Assembly (NCBI GenBank): GCA_032622095.1
Contig: CP136061.1
Coordinates: 49,113,797-49,177,796 of the forward strand
DNA from: Siphonodentalium dalli
Lineage: Eukaryota; Mollusca; Scaphopoda; Gadilida; Siphonodentaliidae
Direction: 5' to 3'
Length of the DNA stretch: 64,000 nucleotides
Both the position numbers and the translations under genes were made by a program. This document shows positions 1 to 9,870 of this stretch, piece after piece (positions within the stretch are counted from its first letter, which is position 1; each line of letters opens with the position of its first letter). The notes below the pieces were generated by a model that was not told the DNA's origin, searched no databases, and was given only the letters and a program-made list of their open reading frames with translations.

Positions 1-104
1 AATTGAACGTGTCAATGACACTGAAGCTCAACTTGGAGAGGTGTTAATGTCAAATGTTCAGTTAATGAATATGGAAATTAGGTACGTCTATGTAATACTA
101 AATG

Positions 105-300
105 TCAACATGAATAAATATATGAAGTATGGGGTTTCAGCAGTCACCCTGAGGATCCATATGAAGTTTGGTGACAATCGGATGAGGTATGTGGCCTGCA
201 GGGTGTGCCAACGGATTTAATCATACAAAGAGAAAAAATACAAGATGGCCACTGGCAGCCATGTCTTAACAGCCATGTCTTAAAAATACCATCTAGAGGT
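105..300 (+). repeat. Interspersed repeat fragment related to the 4.3-4.65 kb tandem repeat
   Basis: This stretch shares a recognisable core with the units at 4285-4655: a CATACAAAGAG motif, then an 'AAGATGGCC..TGGCAGCCATGT' type segment. The preceding part (about 150-200) also resembles the 'tgacaaa..gatgaggta..gtggcc' stretch of those units. It is a diverged, dispersed copy of the same family. No coding potential is seen. The class of the element is not recognised. Confidence 0.5.
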
Positions 301-434
301 CACCCATGCTAAACTGCAGTGACTGGGCAGCAACAATATACCTGCACACACTAATGGGAACCAAGGCACAACATGCACGCAATATACCTGCACTCAAGTT
401 CAACACCATGGCCTCTTCTTTGTCCATAACCCCC

Positions 435-480
435 TGACATCTACCCAGTTTGCATTTGTTTGGTCACTGGGTAGATGTCA
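435..480. repeat. Short perfect inverted repeat (14-bp arms)
   Basis: The arm TGACATCTACCCAG at 435-448 is answered by its exact reverse complement at 467-480, with an 18-bp loop. It may be the core of a degraded foldback element or chance hairpin DNA. Confidence 0.6.
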
Positions 481-719
481 AAATCCGCATCTGCACATGC
501 CATCCTGGTCCTGACGAATACAATGACATCAATCTCCCCACACCCAATGTGTCCCTCACTACAGTAATTGGCGGTGACGACTCGCAAAGGGGAACAAAAC
601 GTACAAGCACAAAACTGAAACAAGAAACCTCCACAACACCACCCGACTCCCAGCACAGCACCTCTGTGCACACACATGAAAAGATGACAGGAATTGAATG
701 ATAACACATTTATAGACTC

Positions 720-837
720 ATTAGTGTCTAATGCACACAAGCTTTCCGCCTTCTGTGAAGCCTTTATCAAGTAAAAACATTTTCACTTGATAAAGACTTG
801 ACAGAAGGCTGAAAGCTTGTGTGCATTATACACTAAT
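720..837. repeat. Imperfect palindrome with about 58-bp arms (foldback element)
   Basis: The left arm starts at 720 (ATTAGTGTCTAATGCACAC) and its near-exact reverse complement ends at 837 (GTGTGCATTATACACTAAT). The arms run through an 'AAGCTTTC.GCCTTCTGT' segment and a 'TTTATCAAGT' segment, with only a few bases between them. Only a handful of mismatches separate the arms. It resembles a foldback MITE. No target duplication was established. Confidence 0.75.
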
Positions 838-1001
838 CTATATGCATACAAGAGTAGGATTTGTCTGTATGTCCGTCTGTCCGGATTTTTCTCCCAGACT
901 GCTGGTCCGATTTCAACCAAATTTTGTGTGGTGACTCTGGGTAACCTGGTGGAGGTTAAAATGGCATTAGTTTTTCAAAATTTTGATTTAATAAAATTTA
1001 A
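838..1001. other. Intergenic stretch without a gene
   Basis: No coding signal is credible. The short open frame over 817-1005 has no recognisable domain and begins inside the preceding palindrome. The text around 860-960 has the look of a degraded interspersed repeat, but no family is recognised. Confidence 0.4.
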
Positions 1002-1011
1002 TTAACTCTTT

Positions 1012-1146
1012 ACTCCCCATAAGCGTCCCTGGACACTTTGCACTATATCCCCATAAGCGCCTGTGTACGCCTCGCAACATATCCCTAGAAGCGCATAAGA
1101 GCGCGTTACCAGACTTCCCCACAAGCGCTCTAGATCGCCACACTAG
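1012..1146 (+). repeat. Degenerate ~34-bp tandem repeat, four copies
   Basis: The motif 'TCCCC(A/C)(T/C)AAGCG' recurs at about 1013, 1047, 1081 and 1116, spaced 33-35 bp apart with diverged text between. It lies just inside the proposed left end of the TTAA-bounded element, where subterminal transposase-binding repeats would be expected. That role is inference. Confidence 0.5.
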
Positions 1147-1944
1147 GCCCAGACTGTACTAATGAGTTCGCCCATATGCCCCCGCTAGTTTCTAATCGAG
1201 TCCACCCGGTTATGTCAACTCGTTATTTGCCTATCTAATAACAATAAACGTGGCACCGTGGGCATCGCGCGCGACACATGCTGTGTTATTTGGGGTTTAT
1301 ATTGGGGACATACATCAGTGGTACCATTCTAAGTATTTACGAACAACATGGCTGCAACATTTCCGCAACAGCAAGTTCGCGGTGGGTATGGTGTTAAAAT
1401 ATTCATCTCCTTGAAAAACCACCATAAACAGAAGGAATAGTAAGATATAGACATACTTTGTTCTTATTCCAATCAGAAATATGGCATAAACAGTATGTTA
1501 TTGTCAATTTGTTCCCCTTTGTTATGTAAACAAAAGCAAAAAACGTTACGTTTCCTGGCTTTTGTTTAGATCTGGATATGGTAAACATAAAGCGCGTTAT
1601 TTGTTACTGTTTTCCTGATATGGAAATAATAAAGAGCATTTATATCATTTTTGTATGAATAACCAATAGAATTTCGGTCTGTTATGTTATTTACGTACAC
1701 CATTGTACGTCTTGACGACAGTACACTATTTACGCGCTGATTATGTTTGGCATATGAGTGGAACTGTATACAAATGTATGTTAGCGTTCATTCTGTAACT
1801 TGATGTCGATTTGAACAAATATAAATATTTCTGCAACGGATGCTGCCCGTGACTTTAATAATGGTTGCATTAGTTGAAAATCGACTATAATCAAGATCGC
1901 TATTTGCGTCGTTTTAGAAAAACCAACACAGATATTATTATATT

Positions 1945-2400
1945 TTTAAACAAGAGGTGGCATCAGAGATGCTGTGTCTCGTTTTCGGTGGCTTATCGCC
2001 GGTGGCTACCGCCAATTGGTGTGCATCAGTTTCGGTAGACTAATTAATAGGTAAAATCGAAAAATGACTAATTAAGGGCCATAACTCCATCAAATTTTAT
2101 CGGGCCAGGCTGGTTTTCGAACTCGTCCAGGATATTATTGGAAGACACTTATATACCAAATTTTAGTTGAACCGGATGAAGTTTGTTTAAGTTATCGTGC
2201 TAACGAGCTCAAAATTCGTACAAAATGACTACTTAAGGACCATAACTGTATCAAATTTTATCACATTTTTAATCCGTCAATAAACGGTTGAGTTATAAGC
2301 AAAACACGTCGCCCGCACGCCCACCCGTCCACTGCCCGTCCGCCCACCGTCCCTCATCAAACTATAAGTCGAGTTTTGGAAAAAAACTCGACTAAAAATA
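1945..2400 (-). repeat. Degraded interspersed repeat with terminal hairpin
   Basis: Two copies of an 'AATGACTA.TTAAGG.CCATAACT' segment followed by 'ATCAAATTTTATC' lie 160 bp apart (about 2062 and 2222). Further along are a C-rich 'GCCC/CGTCC' stretch (2300-2350) and a hairpin with GTCGAGTTTT and AAAACTCGAC arms at 2368-2392. Repeats of this general form are common in mollusc genomes, as I recall. The exact family cannot be named from sequence alone. Confidence 0.45.
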
Positions 2401-3900
2401 TACATGTTCTTGAATGTTTTTTTTTTTTTATCAAATCGCTCTAGTTATCCAATCACTGTGAAAATTACAACTTTAGAAGAATAACGGTACTTGTTTGTAA
2501 CGGAATCAGTTTGCCCTACCCGCATCATAGCAATTAACATGACCACCGGCATCATAGCATATTAGCATGACCACTTGACCGGGGGTGGACACACGACAGC
2601 TCAGCTCCAGTTATGTATTATTGTTTCAAACTGCTGAACATCAAATGACTGGTGTTACATGCATGTTTCAGTCGGACGTTATGTTACAATTTGCTTGATC
2701 GAAGAGTTCACAAACTATTTTCTCAAACATGTTTGGTTTTTGAGTAAAAGGAAAAATCTATATCAACACAATTTGTACATTGTGCGGTCCTTTTTCTGAT
2801 AATGTTGGTACATTGTATATGTTTCTGACGTATGTGATAAAATAGTGTGTATTCGCACACCTATATATACCGGTATATGGATTGCTTCAAATTTCTCTTA
2901 AATATTCTATAATGCTAAATTTTAAATGGTGATGCCATACAGTGTTTGCAAGAAGATAAACTTCCAAGCATGACGTGTTATATAGTAGGTGTTTTTGAAG
3001 TCGAACAGCAAAGTTGATATTGAGTAATGAGACAACGCGCCATAAAACCAATGAGATATACACGTATACCTATATTCTAGCCTGCATCATTATATAGGAC
3101 GATTAGATTACCATTGATTTGTGCTAATAAATCAGAAGCTGTGCGGTATATACACGTAGGCATTACGCACTCTGGAAGCGGAACATACTTATGTATGTAC
3201 AGCGAATTACCAATGAATAATAATTATAATTGAATTGTATGTGTATGTTCTATATTATTACTGCTGTTAAATGTTACATTTGCATGTTAGTTTATAGTAA
3301 TAAACAATCGCAAACATCACTGTTCCGAAAATATATTTATAACCTTACTTGAATTTCGTAGTGCGACATCACGTTATTTTGGCTGAACGAAATAGAGGAT
3401 ATCTAGCGTTCTGAATTGATACCGGACAAATATATTTAATTATTTACGCGACCGACTAGCTGCACTTTTCGCCAGCGGAAATACATTTTTTCTGGCAGTA
3501 TACATAACAACAGAAACTCATTATCGCCAGAAACAATGTACATTTGGTGACGACAAGTTGGTCGCGAAATTTAGTCCTTGAGCCATATCATGAGATATTT
3601 CTGGTATCCACTTAAAATATTATAGATATCATCTCTTTAATTGTCTTCTTAGACATTAATTATTAGAAGAAAACAGAACACATTTGCTTTGAATTGTTTA
3701 CAAAATACTTTTGGGAGTTGGTGACTTTTTCCAAATAAGACGAGTCTAAATCCTGAACAAGGATCATTCGTATAAGACATATTTTATTGTCGCAATGTGA
3801 CATTCGTGTGCATACACGTCGTGGTCACTTCACCTCATGTAAGCTGAGTAAATAATGACATTTTGTATGGAATATTAAAAGCAACATTTCAGAGCTGACG
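2401..3900. other. AT-rich non-coding interior, no gene seen
   Basis: No long open frame and no RNA gene is visible. Small local features include a poly-T run near 2417-2429 and a roughly 25-bp near-duplication of a 'CGCATCATAGCA..TTA.CATGACCAC' segment at about 2521-2574. The rest is AT-rich and unremarkable, consistent with the inside of a decayed element. Confidence 0.5.
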
Positions 3901-4284
3901 AAATGCACAATGTCGAAGACACTTGCTTGCCCAGGGCTCTTATACACATGTTTCGATTTTTCTCATGTTACGACACACGTCCCGGCTTACGGTCATTATC
4001 CCCAGTTGGAGCTGTCACTCCAACACATTACCCTCACAGCGTCAACACAGTAACAGGTTTACCACCATTTATGGAGCAACGGGATACTTTCTGACAAGCC
4101 AAAACTTATGGGGAAATAGCGTCTGGTACTTGATATATGCCCGGGAACACACCGTCGGTATTATGTTATAGCTGCAGGGAGATGACGGGGTGGCTTATAC
4201 AGCTAGTGTGGGAACTAAAGAGTTAAACAAATAACAAAATAAAAGGCCGTCTAGTTTATAGACATGAAGAGAAAAGTAAAACCC

Positions 4285-4655
4285 AAAATGACTCGTTCCC
4301 ATCTACATCTCATTATTAACATTCTTGACAAATTTTATGATGATCAGACTAAAGGTACGACATGTAGCCCGTGCTAAAGAATTTAGTCATACAAAGAGTA
4401 AAATCCAAGATGGCTGCTGGCGGCCATGTTTTTTTGGCCAAATGTCCCCAAAATTACTCGTTCCCATCTACATGTCAATATTAACATCCCTGACAAAATT
4501 CATGATGATCAGACGAACAGTACGACCTGTGGCCCGTGCTAAAGGATTAAATTTTGAAATCCAAGATGGCCGCTGGCAGCCATGTTTTTTGTCCGAATGA
4601 CCCCAAAATGACTCGTTCCCATCTACATTCCAATTTCAACAGCCATGACATAACG
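4285..4655 (+). repeat. Tandem ~155-165-bp repeat, two full copies plus partial
   Basis: The phrase AAAATGACTCGTTCCCATCT (or its one-base variant) starts at 4285, 4450 and 4605. Each copy then carries a 'TGACAAA.TT.ATGATGATCAGAC' stretch and an 'ATCCAAGATGGC.GCTGGC.GCCATG' stretch. The open frame through 4325-4600 simply reads this repeat and has no domain, so it is not called as a gene. A diverged relative lies at 105-300. Confidence 0.8.
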
Positions 4656-4868
4656 TCAACGTAACGTCAATGATGTAACGAGAATTGACATAATTCACTA
4701 GAGACATTACCATTTTTAATTAACGGCGTTTTCAATGTAAATCGCGCATAGGAGTGAAATAAATGTATATATTCACTATTTACTATATGTTCATGCCTTT
4801 ATGACTGAATTTCTACCTTGCAAATGTAGTGTATATACCATTATTAGTGCTAGTTTCATATTCATATG

Positions 4869-4869
<1 letters not shown>

Positions 4870-4900
<31 letters not shown>
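4870..4900. repeat. (ATT)n microsatellite, possible 3' tail of the neighbouring retrotransposon
   Basis: About ten ATT/TTA trinucleotides run without interruption. CR1/L2-type retrotransposons often end in short microsatellite-like tails. The reverse transcriptase fragment at 5039-5722 points leftward toward this run, so it may mark the element's 3' end (inference). Confidence 0.75.
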
Positions 4901-4901
<1 letters not shown>

Positions 4902-5038
4902 GATACATTTAGAACGCATTATACAATAAATTAGTTTCAATGCGCTTAGAATACAAACATGCCACACATCCTAAAATAATAATGCACAAATGGATCAAAT
5001 TATATACAAACAACCTAACTAGATAATACCAACTTAAC

Positions 5039-5722
5039 CTAATAATCAACCGCAGTAAGGCAATAATAACAGCTAGACCATTTAAAATACACGAAGATAT
5101 ACGATTGAATCACAGCTAAAATTATATGGTGAAAATAAAAGTTAATATATGGGTTAAACGGTCTAGACTCACACGCACATAACAGACTCTGGTAAACAGC
5201 TATCAAAGAACACCTTTTTTTTGGCAGATTGAAGCATATCTCGAACAAGTGAGTCTTAAGTTTTGACTTGAATTTGTGGAAAGTAGCACAATTCCGGATG
5301 TCCATTGGAAGTCTATTCCAGTTGTTGATGGAAGTCTCTTGGAAACATGATCGTGTCACACCCCCGCTTTTCAGAACAAACATGTCAGAAATGTACACAG
5401 GAACCGTATGATTTAGCGATTTGAATACTGTGACCTCACATTTGTATTCCATTCTAAACTGAAAAGTCATATGTTCACTAATCAACGTCTTGGTTATATG
5501 GTCGTATTTGCTTTTATTGTCGATAAGTCTTGCACAGTTGTTAATTAAGACATCAATCCGGTGCATATTCTCCTTGGTGATATTTGTCAGCAGAGAATTC
5601 AGACTATCAACACGTGACATGACAAGCGATAAGACTGCGCGTTTCATAGCTTTTTTGCTCAGGTGACATCGAACTCTGCGCAGGCATCTAAGGTGGTAGT
5701 AACATGTTCGCAGTATGTCAGA
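5039..5722 (-). pseudogene. Non-LTR retrotransposon (CR1/L2-like) reverse transcriptase, C-terminal part
   Basis: The minus-strand frame reads as the thumb and C-terminal end typical of CR1/L2/Rex-type reverse transcriptases. In order it shows 'CYYHLR.LRRVR', a 'LV.SRVD.LNSLL' segment, 'RIDVLINNCARLI', an 'HITKTLISEHM.FQFRMEYK' segment, 'WNRLPMDIRNC' and 'FKSKLKTHLF'. These are family hallmarks; the enzyme would copy element RNA at the insertion site. The frame continues about 50 codons past the conserved end to a stop at 5039. The N-terminal side is cut off by the hAT-like insertion at 5723-6912. The frame resumes at 6921 with the catalytic motifs, so the two pieces are one interrupted, inactive gene. 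Confidence 0.85.
5715..5722. repeat. Left 8-bp target site duplication of the hAT-like element
   Basis: ATGTCAGA sits directly before the left terminal repeat and is repeated exactly at 6913-6920 after the right one. Eight-base duplications are the hallmark of hAT transposition. Confidence 0.9.
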
Positions 5723-6912
5723 CAGTGTTCGCGCTGGACCGAAAAAAACTTTAGCCAAAAGTTTAGCCAAATGAAAATTTTATTAGCCAAATGAAAAAAA
5801 CTTTAGCCAAATGTTTTTTGGCCAAATTAAAAAAGAATTTGGCCAATTAAATCATAGTTTTCTGGTCGGTTCACAATTAATGACTAAAACGTAAAATCTA
5901 ACAGACACAGGTAAAATACACAATAATTTAAATAATTTTGATGAACTAGAAGTATTTTTATATATATCATTTATTAAAAATTTATTAATCTTTATGTGAA
6001 AGAGTGATTTGGGGGGGGGGGGGGGTGGGTAACCCGGGATTGCCCTTAATGTCATTATTTTTTTGTTTTATATCAATATCTTTTTTTAAATCATTAAATA
6101 TTTATCCTTGCGAAAATATCTAAGTGACATCTGGAAACTAATAACTTAAAATTGTTACGCCATTATCAAATTACAATCTGTCATAAAAGCATGCATATTA
6201 TTTTGACTGTAGGCCTATCGGTATTGACGACAAATAGCCACAAAATATATGTCGTGATTCACATTTGGCTGATTAAGCTATTGTCTTACACTTGGTGCTC
6301 ATAAACCTGGACCGTCATAAATACAATGTCATCATAAACATGCATTGTGCAGACGCGCCGTGGGTGACCAGACAGACAATGGGCTGAATGGGGGATTAGG
6401 GGATTAAATGTAAAAATTAATAATGACCTTTTGCTGCTTCGTGCAGAGTGACGTAATCTTTCGCCAGATTAAAACAGCCTGTTACGAAGAAATTGCTAAT
6501 ACATGTATACCGGCGTCAATGCACTTTACAAAACATTGCTTTCTTCACATTGTCATAATTCAACCATGGTCGGTTTAATGTCCATGCGTCTTTGAATGTC
6601 CGTCCTGTGAAAACTAAAGATGATTGCATATCACTTTGTGATCGCTTGATTGATAGAGTTGTCGATCGGGTTTCCCTTTGTACGATATTTCATAAGTAAG
6701 AAAATACTTAAATACTTTCGTCACCTAACTTCGTCTTGAATGTCGATCTATTGAGCGCTTTTATTAATTAGCTTTCTGGCTCCATGCTTTCACAGTCTCC
6801 ATTTGGGGTCAAAAAAAGTTTAGCCTAAAGTTTAGCCAAATGAAATTTTTATTAGCCAAATTCGAAAAATATTAGCCATTGGCTAATTTGGCTACCGACA
6901 GCGCGAACACTG
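5723..6912. mobile_element. Non-autonomous hAT-like DNA transposon (1,190 bp)
   Basis: The ends are perfect 14-bp terminal inverted repeats: CAGTGTTCGCGCTG at 5723-5736 and its reverse complement at 6899-6912. They are flanked by the exact 8-bp duplication ATGTCAGA. CAG.G-type ends and 8-bp duplications are characteristic of hAT elements. Both subterminal regions are packed with 'TTAGCCAAAT' and 'TTTGGCCAA' motifs (5750-5850 and 6815-6895), as expected of transposase-binding subterminal repeats. A 15-base G run lies at 6011-6025. No transposase frame is present, so mobility would depend on an enzyme encoded elsewhere. It landed inside the reverse transcriptase fragment on either side. Confidence 0.92.
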
Positions 6913-6920
6913 ATGTCAGA
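6913..6920. repeat. Right 8-bp target site duplication of the hAT-like element
   Basis: This is the exact second copy of ATGTCAGA, immediately outside the right 14-bp terminal inverted repeat. Confidence 0.9.
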
Positions 6921-7420
6921 TACCATTTTGTCAAGACACATGGTAGAATCAAAGTGCGCACCAAGGTTCCGAAGATCACTACACGATAGAATAACGCTGT
7001 CGCCGAGCTGAATTTCAAACTCTGGCTCTGTGTTTTTACCCAGAGAGCGATAGTTCTTTGATGGAATATTTGGAGCCAATTACCATGAACTCGGACTTTA
7101 AGTTTAAGTTTGTTATTCTGCATCCAAGATTTTACTTTACAGAAACATTCTTCCAGACAATGTATTGCGTTGTTATAGCCATTCGGATCATTTCTAGAAA
7201 ATTCTACATATATTTGAGTGTCATCAGCATACAGATGGTATTTAACCGAATGACCTTCGAGAATCCGTCAAAGTGGCAAGGTGTAAATGAGGAATAAGAT
7301 CGGTCCTAATATAGATCCCTGAGGCACTCCGACATCTAGGCTGACTTCCCTTGAGAATGACTCTCCAATCACGACCCTTTGCTTTCGATTGATGTTGATA
7401 CATAACAATAAATACCTTAT
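6921..7420 (-). pseudogene. Non-LTR retrotransposon reverse transcriptase, catalytic core part (broken)
   Basis: On the minus strand, '[12 protein letters not shown]' leads to [10 protein letters not shown] (7301-7330) and then YADDTQIY (7208-7231), the catalytic aspartate motif of reverse transcriptase. 'WMQNNKLKLK', 'SEFMVIGSK' and 'LRNLGAHFDS' follow. An in-frame TGA lies at 7267-7269 between the two catalytic motifs, and a frameshift after the NNKLKLK segment (about 7095-7105) moves the 'EFMVIGS' part to another frame. The element is therefore dead. Removing the hAT insertion and one copy of its duplication lets 'MVSDI' run straight into 'LRTCYYHLR' of the 5039-5722 piece. The 5' part of the element, including any endonuclease, is not seen; typical 5' truncation is likely. 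Confidence 0.85.
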
Positions 7421-7670
7421 AACCAGTATAAGTTTTCACTTCACAATGTCTTCAATTAACCCTTTCATGATGGGAGCTGCGCTGGCACAATATTAAAGAC
7501 CCTGTGCCAATGCATTCTTTCATATTGTAAATCATCCATAGGTCACCTCGCATATACAAGAGAATGCATTGGCCTAACAATTTTTTATCATTTTATAGTT
7601 ATTTACTATTCAGAGATATAGAGTTACAGTATATGATAAATACACAGCTTAGAATACAGATCTTTTAAAT
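7421..7670. other. Intergenic, with a 13-bp inverted repeat
   Basis: GCCAATGCATTCT at 7506-7518 is the exact reverse complement of 7561-7573, with a 42-bp loop. No gene is visible in this stretch. Confidence 0.5.
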
Positions 7671-8101
7671 GAGCGCAGTGTCTTGTGAAAATTCCACAAA
7701 TTTTGCCATACATAAGGACTAGTGCATGGCTTAAAGGCATAGTGTCCATAGGTCAGTTTCTACATTATAAGTGACAAACAATGGCAACAGTTGGTGGATA
7801 TACAGGATGATGGCCAGGCATGGTAGCATCAAGAACAAAAACACTTGCCTATAAACTCTCATTAGATTATTGAAGGAAATGAGCAGTGTCTTGTGAAAAT
7901 TACACACAATTTGCTATATGGAACATGTGGATGGCATAAAGGCATAGGGTCGATTGGTCGTTGTGAAGTCTTATTGATCAGTTTCTGCCATTATACATGT
8001 AAGTGAACTAAACTATGGCAAACTGTTGGTAATATATGGGATGATGGCCAGCCACGGTAGTGGTAGCATCAAAAACAAAATGCCTGACCTATGAACTCTA
8101 G
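7671..8101 (+). repeat. Diverged direct duplication, ~200-bp unit, two copies
   Basis: CAGTGTCTTGTGAAAATT occurs at 7676 and 7884. The shared order then continues: 'GGCATA.GG/GTC', 'TCAGTTTCT..CATTATA', 'GATGATGGCCAG', 'GGTAGCATCAA.AACAAAA', then '(T/G)CCT..C TAT(A/G)AACTCT'. The second copy is longer through small insertions. It is non-coding and of unknown class. Confidence 0.75.
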
Positions 8102-8282
8102 GTATTTTTCAGAATTGTATCAGCATTTAATTCTTCCTAATTAAGAACCTAACATGGAACATCAAACATGTTATGACAACTACTAATTTCACTTGCTTAA
8201 TAAAAAGGGGAGTGATTACTAGTTAGTATGCATGGTGACAGGGTTTACATAGCTATTCCTTTTTGTTTCGATATGCCCTTTT

Positions 8283-8610
8283 GATGAAGAAACTCAAGCT
8301 GCAAAACAGAGTTCAGTCCCCTCGCTACAGGCTAATTCTGAATGCTGCCTGCATGTGTATTTTCTTAATTAAATATAACATTGTTTATTGAAGTGTTTTG
8401 TCAGTTACAATTCATTCTGGCTTGATCTAGACAATTTTCAAATGAATATGGACAGTTCAGTTTTCAGAATAATGCAGAATGAATTGTAACCTACAAAAGT
8501 CTCAAATAAATCAATGTGACATTTCTTCACATCATGTGTAGGTGCAGGCAGCAGTAAGTCGTGCATTGGGGACTGAACTCCGCATGGAGCTTGGAAGAAA
8601 CGCTCTATCA
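8283..8610. repeat. Imperfect inverted repeat with several paired blocks
   Basis: Paired blocks are nested around a centre near 8447. GAGTTCAGTCCCC near 8309 pairs with GGGGACTGAACTC near 8568. GCTGCCTGCA near 8343 pairs with TGCAGGCAGC near 8543. GTTACAATTCATTCTG at 8404-8419 pairs exactly with 8475-8490. The arms are diverged with gaps, like an old foldback element. The short minus-strand frame over 8438-8662 lies inside it and is not credible as a gene. Confidence 0.6.
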
Positions 8611-8737
8611 ATTTTTTGTTTTGTTTTATAATAAACCACAGTGGAGAGGCGACAATTATCAATAATTAACTGCTTCAGATCAGAAGTCATTCAAAAAGCG
8701 ATTGTCGAAACATTAGACTCAATGTCACAGAAACTTA

Positions 8738-8819
8738 TAGAATTTGGCCACTTTTAATAGCATTTGGCAAAAATTAATTTGATTTGGCAAAAGTATATTT
8801 CGGGCAGGCACGGACCCTG
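8738..8819 (-). mobile_element. Possible single end of another hAT-like element
   Basis: Read on the minus strand from 8819, the sequence starts CAGGGTCCGTGCCTGCCCG. It then carries repeated 'TTTGCCAAAT' and 'TGCCAAATGC' motifs, very like the subterminal motifs of the element at 5723-6912. A matching opposite end and an 8-bp duplication were not found, so this may be a truncated element or chance. Confidence 0.35.
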
Positions 8820-9270
8820 GCAATGGTAGATTTTAGATCAGATTTTATTTGTACAATAACAATAGGTAAAATTTTACAAATGACATATAATAAAAGTTTT
8901 TGCACAGGAGCAGAATGACCATAGTTGGTCGTCTTTCTGCTGCCCCTAGTATAGCACTTACTAATGCAAAAGATGACAGATGGATTTACGAATATCAACG
9001 AATGAAGTATAAATTCTGTTCCAGACTTGAGTAATTTAATAGGTGGATGTTGATAAGATTGTACAATTATCTATGATTAGTAATAAGGGCAATGTGTTAT
9101 GTATGCAGGTGTTTCCATAGCCATATAATTCCTGTTAGGAAGAAATATTACTAAACAATCAAAGCGACTGAGGAAAAATATGGTGAGACCAAAGTAATGA
9201 GGGCACAGAACTCTACCTTGTGAATCATAATCACATTCTGAGCACTTACACACAGAATTCAGCAATGGGT
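8820..9270. other. Intergenic stretch without a gene
   Basis: Only short open frames without recognisable domains occur on either strand. No RNA gene or clear repeat was identified. Confidence 0.4.
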
Positions 9271-9405
9271 ATGCAATGAAGCTTTTACTCTATCACTTAG
9301 AGATTACAATGAGTATATAATAATAATGAAGCTTTTAATGTATCACTTAAAGAATTCAACAACAAGTTTGTAATGAAGCTTTTAATGTACCACTTAATGC
9401 ATTAT
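9255..9405 (+). repeat. Three imperfect tandem copies of a ~48-bp unit
   Basis: AATGAAGCTTTTA begins at 9275, 9325 and 9372 and is followed each time by 'CT/TGTA(T/C)CACTTA'. 'GAATTCA(G/A)CAA' is retained between two of them. The copies are diverged. Confidence 0.65.
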
Positions 9406-9548
9406 GTTGGTTTGAGTTATAATGGATTATATTCCTTCTCAAGACAACATAGTCCACCAGCCTTAAACTAAAAGACTAACAATCATGCGAAAAGTGATGA
9501 CAAGGCCATGCAATATTATAGTCAGGTTAACATGATGGCTGCGACTAT

Positions 9549-9572
9549 GAGTTAACTCATATGAGTTAACTC
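9549..9572. repeat. Perfect 24-bp palindrome
   Basis: GAGTTAACTCAT is followed immediately by its exact reverse complement. Related 'CTATGAGATAACT(T/C)GTAG' phrases recur at about 9601 and in altered form at 11106 and 11170, suggesting scraps of a common short element. Confidence 0.7.
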
Positions 9573-9707
9573 CTAGTAAAAGGTTCCATAGGGACTGCTA
9601 CTATGAGATAACTTGTAGTGGTGTCCATACCACATAACACAAACAGAAACCACAAGCAGCATTGGTTTACATGCCAATACATACCCAACGACACCATTGA
9701 TCGATTG

Positions 9708-9870
9708 TATAAGGATTAACTGTCATGTGGACTGTTTTTATGGAGATGTAACGGTGAGGTAAGTGGACATAACTTGTGTAAAACCCGAAGGGTTTTACAT
9801 ACAAGTTATGTCCACTTACCTCACCGTTACATCTCCATAAAAATAGTCCACATGACAGTTAATCCTTATA
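9708..9870. repeat. Long near-perfect hairpin palindrome, ~80-bp arms, 3-bp loop
   Basis: The left arm starts TATAAGGATTAACTGTCATG and the right arm is its reverse complement, ending at 9870. The centre is GTAAAACCC-GAA-GGGTTTTAC. I see one base mismatch (in the 'GTGGACT.TTTTTATGG' block) and a 2-bp insertion in the right arm near the centre. A palindrome this clean is either a recent foldback insertion or a constrained structure. Confidence 0.92.

Larger units (their letters stand above)
1002..4226. mobile_element. Candidate non-autonomous piggyBac-like element with TTAA boundaries
   Basis: TTAA at 1002-1005 is followed by CTCTTTACTCCCC. The far end reads GGGAACTAAAGAG before TTAA at 4223-4226. 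Read inward, the two ends agree at about 11 of the first 13 positions, which fits terminal inverted repeats. TTAA duplication and subterminal repeats are typical of the piggyBac superfamily (established knowledge). No transposase-length reading frame exists between the ends, so any element would be non-autonomous. The span is about 3.2 kb. The ends are short and chance pairing is possible. Reading frames of 60-80 codons near 3.9-4.17 kb have no recognisable domain. Confidence 0.4.

Noticed and set aside
441-770. Overlapping open frames on both strands (109, 83 and 81 codons)
   Set aside because: They overlap each other on opposite strands, run into the 720-837 palindrome, and have no recognisable domain.
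4325-4600. 91-codon frame
   Set aside because: It is a reading of the ~160-bp tandem repeat, with repeated TKFMMIR-like phrases. No gene evidence.
5852-6055. 67-codon minus-strand frame with a proline run
   Set aside because: The prolines come from the G15 tract inside the non-autonomous hAT-like element. It is not a transposase.
6872-7123. 83-codon minus-strand frame as a separate gene
   Set aside because: It is a frameshifted reading of the reverse transcriptase pseudogene and crosses the hAT boundary.
8819-8827. 8-bp duplication partner for the orphan hAT-like end (GCAATGGT)
   Set aside because: No matching copy next to an opposite end was found upstream in this window.
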